Shown here: positions 1-9,430 of the stretch, piece after piece | Numbering within the stretch: position 1 is the first letter of the stretch | Layout of the letters: each line of letters opens with the position of its first letter | Origin: Bacteroidales bacterium | Lineage (GTDB): Bacteria > Bacteroidota > Bacteroidia > Bacteroidales > UBA10428 | NCBI GenBank assembly: GCA_016934055.1 | Contig: JAFGTR010000144.1 | Coordinates: forward strand, 1-57,923 | Length of the DNA stretch: 57,923 bases | Reading direction: 5' to 3' | The notes under the pieces: model-generated | Database searches by the model: none | Seen by the model: the letters and a program-made list of their open reading frames with translations, nothing else | Told to the model about the DNA's origin: nothing | Program-made: the position numbers and the translations under genes

Positions 1-103
1 CTAAGCCTGGTCAGGCGGGGATGAGAAAAGTAAACAAAAGAATCAAGAAAAAAAATAAGCTTGTTGGCATTTTATTGTTAATTTATATCACGTGGCACGC
101 ATT

Positions 104-139
104 CCTGCCTACCGAAACGGCAGTGCAGGCGGGTTTTTT
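104..139 (+). terminator. Hairpin plus T-run, terminator-like
   Basis: A GC-rich hairpin (CCTGCC / GGCAG and GCAGG arms around ACCGAAACGG) is followed by GGG and six T. It looks like a plus-strand rho-independent terminator for a gene ending left of the window, and it also resembles the CCTGCCTG palindromes found elsewhere here. The rest of bases 1-350 holds no convincing gene. It contains an ATTGT pentamer run near 218-238 and a heptamer array at 241-275. Confidence 0.45.
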
Positions 140-240
140 CGATGCCCGCTCACAACTTATCTGTTATGCTTTATTATACAACCCTTAATTTGCATGATTA
201 TATAAAGGGAAAAACAGATTGTATTGTATTGTATTGTTTT

Positions 241-275
241 TTTCTTGAATCTTGGTTCTTGGTTCTTGGTCCTTA
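241..275. repeat. Heptamer array, family A
   Basis: About five 7-base units, which read on the minus strand have the consensus AAGAACC. The array lies 76 bases after the stop codon of the minus-strand DUF1015 gene. It has the same period and consensus (AGANYNA when rotated) as the arrays at 5925, 17481, 32581, 33083 and 49047. Confidence 0.7.
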
Positions 276-350
276 TGTCATTGGTATAGTGCATTCTATA
301 GCCTGGTTACATAAGAGACAGTCTGGGTTTGTGATTTGTATTCGGGAATA

Positions 351-1598
351 TTATTCAAGACAATGCAGTACCAGTCCGCTTCTCAGCTTAGGTTCAAACC
401 ATGTTGTTTTAGGGGGCATAATGTTACCTGAATCGGCTATATTCATCAATTGTTCCATTGAAACAGGATATAAAGCAAAGGCAGCAGCCATTTCCCCGCT
501 GTCAACACGTTTCTTAAGTTCACCCAATCCCCTGATACCTCCCACAAAATCAATGCGTTTTGATTGCCTGAGGTCTTTTATATCAAGCACAGGCTCAAGT
601 ATAGTTTTCGATAAAACAGTGACATCAAGACTGCCTATTGGGTCATTATCGTTAAAAGTACCGGGTTTTGCCATCATGGCATACCATTTATCTTCAATAT
701 ACATTGAAAATTCATGCAATCTCGTGGGCTTATATTCTTCCCTGCCTTTTAATGAAACATCAAAAGATAAAGAAATTTTTTCAATAAACTCATTGGCAGT
801 ATAACCATTAAGATCTGTTACCAGCCTGTTATAATCGATAATTGTAAGCTGACTGGCCGGAAAATGAACAGCCATGAAATAATTATATTCCTCATTACCT
901 GAGTGTTCAGGATTAGACTTCTTTCTTTCCTCACCTACATGGGCTGCAGCAGCGGTACGATGGTGACCATCGGCTACGTATGTAAAAGGAACTTCATCCC
1001 TGAAAATGGCTTCAATCCTTCCTACACTATCAGGATTATCGATCACCCATAACTGATGCCGGATATCATCGGCAGATACGAAATCATATTCGGGCAAATC
1101 CGATATTGTGTTATTAATAATATCGTTTATTTCAGCATGGTCACGAAAAGCAAAAAAAACAGGTTCACAATTAAAGTTGGTCACCCTTATATGGGTTTTT
1201 CTGTCAATTTCCTTTTCAAAGCGGGTCAGTTCGTGTTTTCGTATAACATTATCAAGATAATCCTTTACTGAAGCACAGGCCATAATGCCGTACTGTGTCT
1301 TGCCCCACATAGTTTGCGCGTATATATAAATACAAGGTACAGGGTCTTGTTTCAGTGTGCCATCTGCAATCCACTGTTCAAGAGTATCTTTTGCTTTGTT
1401 ATATACTGCTGCAGAGTAATGGTCAACATCTTCCGGAAAGTCGATCTCTGATTTTATTACATGGTAATAGGAATATTTGTTATCGCCGGCTTCGACACGA
1501 GCTTCCTCTGATGACAGAACATCATAAGGCCTGCTGGCAATTAATTTCGCCAGTTCTTTCCTGGGTCTGAATCCCTTGAATGCTTTAATGATAGCCAT
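351..1598 (-). CDS. DUF1015 family protein
   Basis: 415-residue soluble protein of the DUF1015 family. The N-terminus has the family pattern (FKGFRPRKELAKLIASRPYD), and a conserved VADGHHRTAAAA segment lies near residue 210. No signal peptide or membrane segment is visible. It is the last gene of a tight minus-strand cluster: serC, 48 bases, serA, 40 bases, this gene. Genes of this family commonly sit beside serA and serC in Bacteroidota, so a role connected with serine metabolism is likely, but the molecular activity is not established and I do not infer one. Length and both ends look complete. Confidence 0.9.
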   Translation of the reverse strand: MAIIKAFKGFRPRKELAKLIASRPYDVLSSEEARVEAGDNKYSYYHVIKSEIDFPEDVDHYSAAVYNKAKDTLEQWIADGTLKQDPVPCIYIYAQTMWGKTQYGIMACASVKDYLDNVIRKHELTRFEKEIDRKTHIRVTNFNCEPVFFAFRDHAEINDIINNTISDLPEYDFVSADDIRHQLWVIDNPDSVGRIEAIFRDEVPFTYVADGHHRTAAAAHVGEERKKSNPEHSGNEEYNYFMAVHFPASQLTIIDYNRLVTDLNGYTANEFIEKISLSFDVSLKGREEYKPTRLHEFSMYIEDKWYAMMAKPGTFNDNDPIGSLDVTVLSKTILEPVLDIKDLRQSKRIDFVGGIRGLGELKKRVDSGEMAAAFALYPVSMEQLMNIADSGNIMPPKTTWFEPKLRSGLVLHCLE

Positions 1599-1638
1599 GA
1601 TGGAAAATTATCTTTACGGACAAAATAAACATTGAACT

Positions 1639-2559
1639 TTAGTTTACCCGGAAAGTATTATCACCTTTCTGGATAAAATTAACAATTTGTCTGGCAGCCG
1701 CCAGCCCTGCATTAATATTGGCCTCGTCTGTCTGAGCCCCCATCTTCTTTGGTGTGGCAAAATACCGTGCAGCATACTCAGCTTTAATCTGGGCTTCACA
1801 ATCAGGTGCCGTATCAGTGGCATATCGAAAATCATTTCTTTCGGCAAACATTTTTAACAGTGAAGATTCATCAATAATTTCCTTCCGGGCAGGGTTAACA
1901 AGTGTAGCACCTTCGGGCATCAATGACATGAGATCATAATTAATGGATCCTTTGGTTTCACTATTTGCCGGAAGGTTAACCGAGATATACTGGCATTTGC
2001 TGTACAGATCTCTGACATTTTCAACTGTTTTAACACCGTCATTTTCAATAATTGTTTTATCCTGAAAAGGATCGAAAGCAAATACATCCATTCCCATACC
2101 TTTTGCAATCATGCCAATAATGCGGCCTACGTGACCATATGCATGAATGCCCATGGTTTTACCCCGCAGTTCAACACCTGCCGTACCATTAAAGAAATTG
2201 CGGTTCATAAATATCAGCATGCCAATGGTAAGCTCAGCAACGGCGTTTGAATTCTGGCCAGGCGTGTTCATTACAGTTATGCCCTTTTCAGAAGACGCTT
2301 TCAGATCGATATTATCATATCCGGCTCCTGCCCTGACTATTATCTTAAGCTTATTGGCAGCCTTTATTACGTTTTCATCCACAATGTCACTTCTGACGAT
2401 CAGGGCATCCACATCTTTAACAGCTTCCAGTAACTGATTCTGATCCGTATATTTTTCGAGCATTTTCAGTTCAAAACCAGCTTTGATCACAATTTCACTT
2501 ATACCATTAACGGCCACTTTGGCAAATGGCTTTACTGTAGCAACAAGTACTGTTGTCAT
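1639..2559 (-). CDS. serA: D-3-phosphoglycerate dehydrogenase
   Basis: Oxidises 3-phosphoglycerate to 3-phosphohydroxypyruvate with NAD, the first step of serine synthesis, in the cytoplasm. The 306-residue protein has the 2-hydroxyacid dehydrogenase fold: an N-terminal substrate half, a Rossmann core starting at MGIHAYGHVGR, and the catalytic-side motif VNPARKEIIDE. The first glycine of the usual GxGxxG is alanine (AYGHVG). From memory this is normal in the short Bacteroidota SerA type. There is no C-terminal ACT domain, so the serine feedback control of long SerA proteins is not expected. Co-transcribed with serC upstream and a DUF1015 gene downstream. Confidence 0.93.
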   Translation of the reverse strand: MTTVLVATVKPFAKVAVNGISEIVIKAGFELKMLEKYTDQNQLLEAVKDVDALIVRSDIVDENVIKAANKLKIIVRAGAGYDNIDLKASSEKGITVMNTPGQNSNAVAELTIGMLIFMNRNFFNGTAGVELRGKTMGIHAYGHVGRIIGMIAKGMGMDVFAFDPFQDKTIIENDGVKTVENVRDLYSKCQYISVNLPANSETKGSINYDLMSLMPEGATLVNPARKEIIDESSLLKMFAERNDFRYATDTAPDCEAQIKAEYAARYFATPKKMGAQTDEANINAGLAAARQIVNFIQKGDNTFRVN

Positions 2560-2607
2560 AACTATATTAGTTTTAAGAATGAATACAAAACTGTAAAAAA
2601 AACAGGA

Positions 2608-3678
2608 TTAAACCTGTTTCGCAAAATCTTTCATGGCATTAACCAGTGCCTGAACTCCTTCCAGTGACATGGCATTGTATATCGAAGCCCTGAATCCGCC
2701 AACCGATCTGTGTCCTTTGATGCCAATCAATCCCTGTGATGAAGCAAATTCGAGGAATTTTGCTTCCATATCCTTGTATTCTTCTTTCATAACAAAAGTA
2801 ACATTCATCACAGAACGATCTTCGGCATCAGTAACACCGGGGACAAACAATCTGTTGCTGTCAATTTCGTCATACAACAACTTCGCCTTTTCAAGATTGA
2901 CTTTATGAATCTTGTTAAGACCTCCCATATCTTTTAACCAGATAAGAGTTTGCAGACAAGCATATACAGCCAGACAAGGAGGTGTATTATAAAGCGAGTT
3001 GTTGTCAACATGTATTTTATAGTTTAACATAGTAGGCACGTTGGGTTTTATCTTTTCCAGCATGGTGTCTTTTATAATAACGACTGCAACACCTGCAGGA
3101 CCAAGGTTTTTTTGTGCTCCTGCATAAATAAGTGAATACTTTGAGACATCCATAGGACGACTGAGAATATCTGAAGAAGCATCAGCAATAAGGGGAACAG
3201 GAGAATCCATATCATGTTTTATCTCAGTTCCGAAAATGGTATTGTTGGTGGTAATATGAAAGTAATCAACATCAGCAGGTATCGTGTAATTTCTCGGAAT
3301 ATGGTTGTAATTCGATTCCTTGGATGATGCAACAACAACGACCTCCCCAAGTTCTTTGGCTTCTTTGATAGCCTTTGATGCCCAGGAACCGGTATCGAGA
3401 TATGCTGCTTTTGTATTTAAAAAATTATATGGAATCATTAAAAACTGAAGGCTTGCACCGCCATGTAAAAAAACAACCGAATACCCGTCAGGTATTGACA
3501 ATATTTCTTTCATCAATTCCACAGACTTATCCATAATAGCTACGAAATCTTTGCTCCGGTGCGATATCTCCATAACAGACAGGCCACTGCCGTTAAGATT
3601 AAGAACAGCTTCAGCTGTGTTCTTTATTGTAAACTCAGGAAGTATTGAAGGGCCAGGATTAAAATTATATTTTTTCAT
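2608..3678 (-). CDS. serC: Phosphoserine aminotransferase
   Basis: PLP-dependent class V aminotransferase that turns 3-phosphohydroxypyruvate and glutamate into phosphoserine; it may also serve pyridoxal phosphate synthesis. The N-terminus ([13 protein letters not shown]) is diagnostic, and the PLP lysine lies in [13 protein letters not shown] place the start at the ATG at 3678. A longer reading from 3705 adds nine residues (MFNKLKPPY) that do not match the family, and the promoter box at 3723-3730 puts the transcript start only about 40 bases before 3678. First gene of serC-serA-DUF1015. Confidence 0.93.
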   Translation of the reverse strand: MKKYNFNPGPSILPEFTIKNTAEAVLNLNGSGLSVMEISHRSKDFVAIMDKSVELMKEILSIPDGYSVVFLHGGASLQFLMIPYNFLNTKAAYLDTGSWASKAIKEAKELGEVVVVASSKESNYNHIPRNYTIPADVDYFHITTNNTIFGTEIKHDMDSPVPLIADASSDILSRPMDVSKYSLIYAGAQKNLGPAGVAVVIIKDTMLEKIKPNVPTMLNYKIHVDNNSLYNTPPCLAVYACLQTLIWLKDMGGLNKIHKVNLEKAKLLYDEIDSNRLFVPGVTDAEDRSVMNVTFVMKEEYKDMEAKFLEFASSQGLIGIKGHRSVGGFRASIYNAMSLEGVQALVNAMKDFAKQV

Positions 3679-3722
3679 ATATGGAGGTTTTAATTTGTTA
3701 AACAATTAACAACTATTTTTTT

Positions 3723-3752
3723 CAAATATAAAGAATTTCAAACTTCTTCGAA
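3723..3752 (-). promoter_or_regulatory. Bacteroidota-type promoter before serC
   Basis: On the minus strand the box TATATTTG (3730-3723) is a full match to the TAnnTTTG -7 element. A weak -33 element (TTCG, 3752-3749) lies 18 bases upstream. The expected transcript start is 35-40 bases before the serC ATG at 3678. Confidence 0.5.
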
Positions 3753-3814
3753 TTAAAATGCTTGTAAAATAAACAATTCATTTACTAACAAGATATTCAC
3801 TTTCACAATTCATC

Positions 3815-4552
3815 TCAGGCATTCATCTGTATCAGTGCGTCTTCCTTTAGCAAGGGGATAATCCGGGTTAAATTAAGTGTGTGACAATACTCCAGCACAT
3901 CATCAAGACCATTTTTTTTAAGTCTGTGCCGTTGTGCAGCTTTTTCAATATAAGACATCATATTTTGTTGAGCAATTGTCCATAAGTCAATGGATGCAAT
4001 GGTTGAATCACAGATTGTATAATAATTTTTGTTCTTCAGGACTGTCTCAGCCAGTGCACCGGCAAACAAAGTATCTTCAAGGCTGAACCTGTTTTTCCAG
4101 CCCGCACACAAGATCAACAGGTCATGTTTTTCAGATTGAATAAAACTCCCGAGGGCATCAAGATTAAGGTAACCTCCAATCAATACCCGGTAGCTGTTCT
4201 CTGCCATCTTAATACATTGTGTCCCGTTGGTGGTTGAATATACAATTTCTCTGTCACGGATAATTTCCCGCTGAAAATTAAAAGGAGAATTACCAAAATC
4301 AGCAAAATCTCTAACAATGCCATCACGTTCTGCAGCAACCAGGTAACCTTTATCTTTGTATGCTTTTGCCTCTTCCAGTGTGGCCACCGGAATGATCTTC
4401 CTGACACCGTTCATAAAGGCTGTGATAATGGCTGAAGTTGCCCTGAGTATATCTACAACAACAACGATGGCATCATCATTCCTGAACTCAGGAAACACAG
4501 ATGGGGTGAGACAGATTTCTACTTTATTTTTTCCTGTTTTCATTTCGGCCAT
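3815..4552 (-). CDS. comB: 2-phosphosulfolactate phosphatase family protein
   Basis: 245-residue protein of the ComB family. In methanogens the founding member hydrolyses (R)-2-phospho-3-sulfolactate during coenzyme M synthesis. The pattern VVVDILRATSAI near the N-terminus, ERDG, NSPF and the STTNGT segment mark the family. Bacteroidota do not make coenzyme M, so here the substrate is probably a related phosphosulfolactate or another phosphate ester. I choose the ATG at 4552; the in-frame TTG one codon earlier (4555) is unlikely. No signal peptide. It lies 136 bases upstream of serC on the same strand, but a promoter between them suggests separate transcription. Confidence 0.85.
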   Translation of the reverse strand: MAEMKTGKNKVEICLTPSVFPEFRNDDAIVVVVDILRATSAIITAFMNGVRKIIPVATLEEAKAYKDKGYLVAAERDGIVRDFADFGNSPFNFQREIIRDREIVYSTTNGTQCIKMAENSYRVLIGGYLNLDALGSFIQSEKHDLLILCAGWKNRFSLEDTLFAGALAETVLKNKNYYTICDSTIASIDLWTIAQQNMMSYIEKAAQRHRLKKNGLDDVLEYCHTLNLTRIIPLLKEDALIQMNA

Positions 4553-4678
4553 CAAAATAAGCTGATAAAGGATACAAATAAACTATAATTTGTTTACAAG
4601 AAAAAACACAAGCACATTGATTTCGATCGCAGAGTGTAAAAACCGAAAGTAAATTAAATCTCAGTTGCTTTTGGTGAC

Positions 4679-4713
4679 AAAATGATCCTGCGGTTTTTAT
4701 CGGAGATCATTTT
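4679..4713 (-). terminator. Hairpin at the end of gcvT
   Basis: Perfect 9-base arms AAAATGATC (4679-4687) and GATCATTTT (4705-4713) enclose a 17-base loop and overlap the gcvT stop codon. Read on the minus strand the second arm ends in only four T, so it is a weak terminator candidate. Confidence 0.4.
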
Positions 4714-5792
4714 ACAAAAGGCAATTTTACAACCTGAGCCTTAAGAAGTTTTTCTCTTATGTTTATATACAGTATTGTACCTGGTTTAGCATAGTTTGCT
4801 TGTACATATCCCATACCAATACCTTCTTTCAATGAAGGAGACATAGTGCCGGAAGTCACTTCACCGATAGGATTCCCGTTTTCATTTGTGATCTTATACA
4901 AATGACGGGGTATTCCCCTGTCAACCATTGTGAAACCAACCAGTTTACGTTTCACACCATTGATTTTCTGTTCATACAGTAAATCACGGTCAATAAAATC
5001 CTTGCTGTCAACAAATTTGGTAATCCATCCCAGTCCGGCCTCAATCGGAGAAGTGGAATCGTCAATATCATTTCCATACAAACAATAACCCATCTCAAGC
5101 CTAAGCGTATCCCTTGCGGCCAGACCAACAGGATGAATATCAAATGCCTTTCCGGCTTCAAATATACTATCCCATAAGACCAATGCATCCTTATTATAAA
5201 GGTACAGTTCAAATCCTCCTGCTCCCGTATATCCCGTGGCTGATATAATGACATCATTTACGCCACCAATTGTACCGGTAACAAAGGTAAAAGGAGTGAC
5301 AGCATCAAGATCTGAACTTGTTATTTTTTGAAGGACTTTTGTAGCGTATGGCCCCTGAACAGCAAGTTGTGATATTTTGTCAGAAGCATTTTCAAGTTCT
5401 GTCCCTGTGGTGTTCTGATCATTGACCCATTTCCAGTCCTTTTCAATATTGGCAGCATTAACGACAAGCATATATTTATCCTTCTCAAACTGATAAACGA
5501 TCAGATCATCAACAATACCGCCTTCCCCATTCGGGAAACAGGTATATTGAGCCTTGCCGGGTGATAAAACAGAAACATCATTTGTGGTTATCTTCTGCAA
5601 TAACGCCAGTGCATCAGGACCTTTAACCCAGAATTCCCCCATATGAGACACATCGAATACGCCAACAGCATTTCTCACTATCAGATGTTCAGCATTTATA
5701 CCCTGGTATTCAAGTGGCATTTCAAATCCGGCAAATTCTACCATCCTAGCCCCCCATTGAAGGTGTTTTGGATAAAACGCAGTTCTTTTCAT
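4707..5792 (-). CDS. gcvT: Aminomethyltransferase (glycine cleavage T protein)
   Basis: Tetrahydrofolate-dependent T protein of the glycine cleavage system. It releases ammonia from the aminomethyl-lipoyl H protein and forms 5,10-methylene-tetrahydrofolate. The 361 residues cover the family length. [19 protein letters not shown] N-terminal residues, [13 protein letters not shown] with the folate/catalytic aspartates at about 95-96, [12 protein letters not shown] and [12 protein letters not shown] are all present. The P and H protein genes are not in the window, as is usual in Bacteroidota. Its folate and serine/glycine role fits the neighbouring serine genes. No glycine riboswitch is seen upstream, where heptamer and palindromic repeats occur instead. 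Confidence 0.95.
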   Translation of the reverse strand: MKRTAFYPKHLQWGARMVEFAGFEMPLEYQGINAEHLIVRNAVGVFDVSHMGEFWVKGPDALALLQKITTNDVSVLSPGKAQYTCFPNGEGGIVDDLIVYQFEKDKYMLVVNAANIEKDWKWVNDQNTTGTELENASDKISQLAVQGPYATKVLQKITSSDLDAVTPFTFVTGTIGGVNDVIISATGYTGAGGFELYLYNKDALVLWDSIFEAGKAFDIHPVGLAARDTLRLEMGYCLYGNDIDDSTSPIEAGLGWITKFVDSKDFIDRDLLYEQKINGVKRKLVGFTMVDRGIPRHLYKITNENGNPIGEVTSGTMSPSLKEGIGMGYVQANYAKPGTILYINIREKLLKAQVVKLPFVK

Positions 5793-5808
5793 TTTTTTTG
5801 TTTTAAAG

Positions 5809-5858
5809 AGTCAACGGTCGACAGCCTCCCTGGCGTCAGACAGGTTCACGGTTCACAT
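5809..5858. repeat. Heptamer array, family B, with embedded palindrome
   Basis: Units such as CCGTGAA and CTGTCGA (minus-strand reading; consensus CNGTNRA) flank an imperfect CCTCCCTG...CAGACAGG palindrome at 5825-5844. The array lies between the gcvT start and the OmpA gene end. Confidence 0.6.
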
Positions 5859-5894
5859 CAAATAATATGATGTCCAAACCCTCAAATCTTCAAA

Positions 5895-5915
5895 CCTGCC
5901 TGGACGGCAGGCAGG
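5895..5915. repeat. REP-like CCTGCCTG/CAGGCAGG palindrome
   Basis: Two perfect complementary 8-base arms around GACGG. It has the same core as the elements at 32517, 36677, 40544 and 42106, and it lies among short AT-rich repeats in the space after the OmpA gene. Confidence 0.65.
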
Positions 5916-5924
5916 CCCTCAAAC

Positions 5925-5976
5925 TGTCATTATTCTTTGTTCTAATTATCTTTTGTCTTGATTCTTGGTTCTTTAA
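5925..5976. repeat. Heptamer array, family A, at the OmpA gene end
   Basis: Degenerate 7-base units with the minus-strand consensus AAGAAYC run up to the TGA stop codon of the OmpA-family gene at 5977. More decayed than the other family A arrays. Confidence 0.45.
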
Positions 5977-8046
5977 TCACTTCCCAATGATCTTAAACTC
6001 CACCCTTCTGTTTTGTGCCCTGCCTTCCGGTGTACTGTTGGAAGCCACAGGCTGTGCGAAACCATATCCTTTATATTCCAGTCTTACAAGGTCAATGCCC
6101 CGGCTAACGATATAATTAACAACGGCCTTTGCCCTTTCTTCAGAAAGTCTTTGATTGGCTTTAGCTGAACCAACATTATCAGTATGTCCTGAAATTTCAA
6201 TACGCAATCCCGGCGTTGATTTCATAAGCAGGACAACATTATCAAGCTGTATAAATGATTCCTGTTTAAGAGTTGACTTACCAAATTCAAAGAAAATATT
6301 TTTAAGTATCATCTTAGCGCCCACCTCAATAGGCTCCAGACTAAAATTACGGATGATTTCATTATGGTAGCTTTCTTTTGACAGGTCGAGCAAATCCAAA
6401 TAGAGCATATAATTACGGGCGACAATTTCAATTCCGTACTGTTTAGGTTGAGGAATACGGATGAAATAACTGCCGCTCGAATCGGATGTGGTTGTAGCTA
6501 TTACCCTGCTGAGTTCCGCATCAATTATATCCATTTTGGCAAATACGGGTTGCTGATTCTCAGAATTGGTAATAGACCCCCTCACCAGAAGAGAAGTATC
6601 AACAACAAATTTATCAGGAAGGACGGAAAAAGCATTTTCATGCGGTGGGACGAAACCCCTTACCATCATTGATGGCTGAGGGAATATGATTTCCTTTTCA
6701 GCTCCCAGGAATACAATTTTATAAATGTCTTTACCTCCGGTCCCCTGTTCAAGGATTGTTGAATAATAAGCACTTTTGGTTTTTGATGATGGCATATAGA
6801 ACAGATCATCATCGGGAGTATTAATAGGATAGCCAATATTTTCAGGCAGAGACCATTGTCCTCCCGCCATAAGTTCTGAGCTGAATATATCATAACCACC
6901 CATTGAATTATGTCCTTTTGAACTGAAATACAGGATGCTGTCATTATCCGAAAGCCTGACAGCCGCCTCATCGTATTTTGAGTTCAGCATAGCGCCGATA
7001 TTACCCGGTTCACTCCATTTTCCATCCGGCAACAAAGTCGACATGTAAATATCCGTACCGCCCAATGTGGTTTTTGGGTTATCTGAAATAAAATACATGA
7101 TATTGCCATCACGGGACAGACATACTGAAGTTTCCCGGTATTTTGAGTTGATCTTGCCTTTCACTGGTTTTGGTTTTGACCAAAGCCCTGAAAGGTTCTG
7201 ACTCATTAAGATGTCTCCTGAGTTTTTGTGGCCGTCATACAAAAACATCTTCCTGTCATCGAATGAAAGGGCAACCGCAGAATTATTGGTTTTATTGCTT
7301 TTTGAATTCAGAGGCTCTCCCATACGCTGTGCCTTTGTCCATTGACCAGACTCATATCGTGAAAAATAAACATCTTCATAAAATTTGTTATCGAAAGGAT
7401 TTCGTTTACTTTTTTCGTCTAATAACCTGCGTGAAGTAAAATATATCACATCTTCACCTGAATTCAATAATGGATTATAGTCATCATAGCCTGAATTTAC
7501 TGCATGGCCAAGATTATTGATAACCACGCGTTGAGGATTGGCCACCAGTTCTTTACCATTTCTGCACTGTTCGATAAGCCTGTTAATCATGGCAATATGA
7601 ACGGCAGCATCCTTCTGGTCTGACAATCTGTTGATGAAATCGGTATAATAAGAAATGGCTTTGTCAAATTCCAGGGTCAGATGATATGAACGACCTATCA
7701 GATATTTAATATCAGGTGCTATATCCGGGTCAGAATTTGCTGCCTTATTAAAATACTTAATGGCTTCGAATTTCTCGTCAGAAAAAAGATAACACAGCCC
7801 AATGTTGTAATTTAAAGCTGCATTATTGGGATTATAACGATATGCCTTAAGATAATGCGCGCGCGCCTCCTGAAAAGTGCCAAGGCCTTCGTCAAACAAT
7901 TTATTGCCTTCCTTTATTGATTTCCAGGCCTCTTTAAGACCAACGTCAATAATTTTGAATTCTCTTTTTTTAACTGTAAGTCTGGATTGTGCATCCAATC
8001 CGGATGTCATGACTGCCAAAACCAAGAATAAAATCAAATATTTCAT
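5977..8046 (-). CDS. OmpA-family protein with TPR, PD40 and regulatory domains (PorE-like)
   Basis: 689-residue exported protein. Order of parts: signal peptide (MKYLILFLVLAVMTSGLDA), TPR-like helices at about 30-150, a beta-propeller of PD40-type repeats at about 185-450 (IYFTSRR, MYFISDNP, LYFSSKGHNSMGGYDIF), a carboxypeptidase-regulatory-like sandwich at about 490-570, and a C-terminal OmpA peptidoglycan-binding domain at about 575-689 (ISGHTDNVG, LSEERAKAVVNYI, NRRVEF). This is the domain order known for PorE of the type IX secretion system. Unlike P. gingivalis PorE there is no lipobox cysteine, so it is probably periplasmic. Many Bacteroidota carry several such proteins, so a T9SS role is inference. 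Co-transcribed with the upstream TPR gene (16-base gap). Confidence 0.85.
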   Translation of the reverse strand: MKYLILFLVLAVMTSGLDAQSRLTVKKREFKIIDVGLKEAWKSIKEGNKLFDEGLGTFQEARAHYLKAYRYNPNNAALNYNIGLCYLFSDEKFEAIKYFNKAANSDPDIAPDIKYLIGRSYHLTLEFDKAISYYTDFINRLSDQKDAAVHIAMINRLIEQCRNGKELVANPQRVVINNLGHAVNSGYDDYNPLLNSGEDVIYFTSRRLLDEKSKRNPFDNKFYEDVYFSRYESGQWTKAQRMGEPLNSKSNKTNNSAVALSFDDRKMFLYDGHKNSGDILMSQNLSGLWSKPKPVKGKINSKYRETSVCLSRDGNIMYFISDNPKTTLGGTDIYMSTLLPDGKWSEPGNIGAMLNSKYDEAAVRLSDNDSILYFSSKGHNSMGGYDIFSSELMAGGQWSLPENIGYPINTPDDDLFYMPSSKTKSAYYSTILEQGTGGKDIYKIVFLGAEKEIIFPQPSMMVRGFVPPHENAFSVLPDKFVVDTSLLVRGSITNSENQQPVFAKMDIIDAELSRVIATTTSDSSGSYFIRIPQPKQYGIEIVARNYMLYLDLLDLSKESYHNEIIRNFSLEPIEVGAKMILKNIFFEFGKSTLKQESFIQLDNVVLLMKSTPGLRIEISGHTDNVGSAKANQRLSEERAKAVVNYIVSRGIDLVRLEYKGYGFAQPVASNSTPEGRAQNRRVEFKIIGK

Positions 8047-8062
8047 AAGAGGCTGTTATTTA

Positions 8063-9121
8063 TTATTTTTTGCATTCTTTTATGTATTCAAGGGACGCTT
8101 CAATGCCAAGTGAGGCTGCCATCTGCCAATCATTACAGGCATTTTCAAGATCACCCTTCAATTCCAGCAGCAAGCCTCTGTTTAAATAAGCCTCCCCGAG
8201 CTCCGGGTAAATTGATATAACACGATTGTAATATTCCAGTGACTGATCAAGTTCATTCATCTTCAGATGAACGTTTCCCATTCCACACAGTGCAAATGCA
8301 TCAGAAGGGTGACGTAATATCATATTTTCGAAATCATTACGGGCCATTTCAATATTGCCTGTGATAAGATAGGCTTCACCACGGTAATTATAAACCTCCA
8401 CCAATGTTGTATCAAGCTTAAGGGCTTCATTAAAATCAACCAAAGCACCCTGGTAATCACCAACTTTTTTCTTTGCATTGCCCATGTTAACATATGCAAC
8501 AGCCAGACGGGGATTTGTATTGACAGCCACCCTGAAATCATAAATTGCCCCCTGATAATCTTCAGCCCGATAGCGTGCTGTACCTCTGTCATTATATGCA
8601 ATAGCATAATTTGGCTTCTTTTCAATGGCCGTATTAAAATCATGTATGGCATCGGAGTATTGATACTTCATCAACTTGTAAAGCCCTCTGTGGTAATAGG
8701 CAGACGCATCATTATAGCCAAGCTGGATGGCCTTTTCGAGATCAGTTCTTTTCACCAGTCCTGTATCAAGGGCAAAAGATATAAAGGCTCTGTAAAAATA
8801 TGCTTCACCTGAAAAAGCATTAAGTTCAACAGCCCTTTCAGCATCTGCCAAAGCACTGCTGAGATCACCCAGCTGATATTTAACACGTGATCGCAGTATA
8901 AAGGCTTCGGTAAATCCAGCATCAGATAAAACTGCATCGTCAAGTTCACGCAGTGCCTGCGCATAATCTTGTGCAGCAATTTTATCAACGCCACGGTTAT
9001 AGGCTTGTTCAGCCTTTTTGCGGTTACCGGATACGGACGTCTGATTATCATCTTGTGCTTTTCCGGAAGCATAAAATAAAATGATCATCATAAAGGTCCA
9101 GATGGCAGGATGTGTATTCAT
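8063..9121 (-). CDS. Exported tetratricopeptide repeat protein
   Basis: 352 residues: an N-terminal signal peptide (MMIILFYASGKAQ region) followed by about eight consecutive TPR units filling the rest of the protein (for example AYNDRGTARYRAEDYQGAIYD and AYVNMGNAKKKVGDYQGALVD). TPR arrays bind proteins, and no catalytic motif is present. It lies 16 bases before the PorE-like OmpA gene, so the two probably form an operon and may act in one cell-envelope complex. The partner is unknown. Confidence 0.85.
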   Translation of the reverse strand: MNTHPAIWTFMMIILFYASGKAQDDNQTSVSGNRKKAEQAYNRGVDKIAAQDYAQALRELDDAVLSDAGFTEAFILRSRVKYQLGDLSSALADAERAVELNAFSGEAYFYRAFISFALDTGLVKRTDLEKAIQLGYNDASAYYHRGLYKLMKYQYSDAIHDFNTAIEKKPNYAIAYNDRGTARYRAEDYQGAIYDFRVAVNTNPRLAVAYVNMGNAKKKVGDYQGALVDFNEALKLDTTLVEVYNYRGEAYLITGNIEMARNDFENMILRHPSDAFALCGMGNVHLKMNELDQSLEYYNRVISIYPELGEAYLNRGLLLELKGDLENACNDWQMAASLGIEASLEYIKECKK

Positions 9122-9430
9122 ATTCAGGTTAAATTATTAACATTAAAACAACAAAAATTCTATAATGGAACAAACACCTGTTATTCCGGAAGAAAGAACC
9201 TATAGTGTCTGCCGTTGGCTTGCTATTGAATCCTGAGCATGGACAGAAAGTGCAAGCTACGATAAAGGCAGTAAAAACACAACAGAAATCAAATTTGTTC
9301 TTATAGAACCATTTATTAAACACCAGGAGGTTATTAATAACCATTATTCGATATTAAAAATAAAAAAATTAGTTTATTTTTATAGAAAATTCTTAATTTA
9401 CCTTTAATTTTTAAAACTATAAATGATAGC
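9122..9430. promoter_or_regulatory. Intergenic region between divergent TPR and Hpt genes
   Basis: 309 bases without a convincing gene, AT-rich toward the right. A weak plus-strand -7 box (TACCTTTA, 9399-9406) precedes the Hpt gene by about 25 bases. A 23-codon reading frame from 9165 has no family signature. No tRNA or hairpin was found. Confidence 0.35.

Noticed and set aside
142..804. 220-residue plus-strand reading frame
   Set aside because: It runs antisense through the DUF1015 gene, its N-terminal part is translated repeat sequence, and it has no family motifs.
5793..5976. Glycine riboswitch upstream of gcvT
   Set aside because: The region contains heptamer and palindromic repeats and none of the conserved riboswitch core segments.
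9129..9344. 71-residue minus-strand frame between the TPR and Hpt genes, and a 23-codon plus-strand frame from 9165
   Set aside because: Both lie in an AT-rich intergenic space. Neither shows a domain, a signal sequence of normal form or a supporting promoter.
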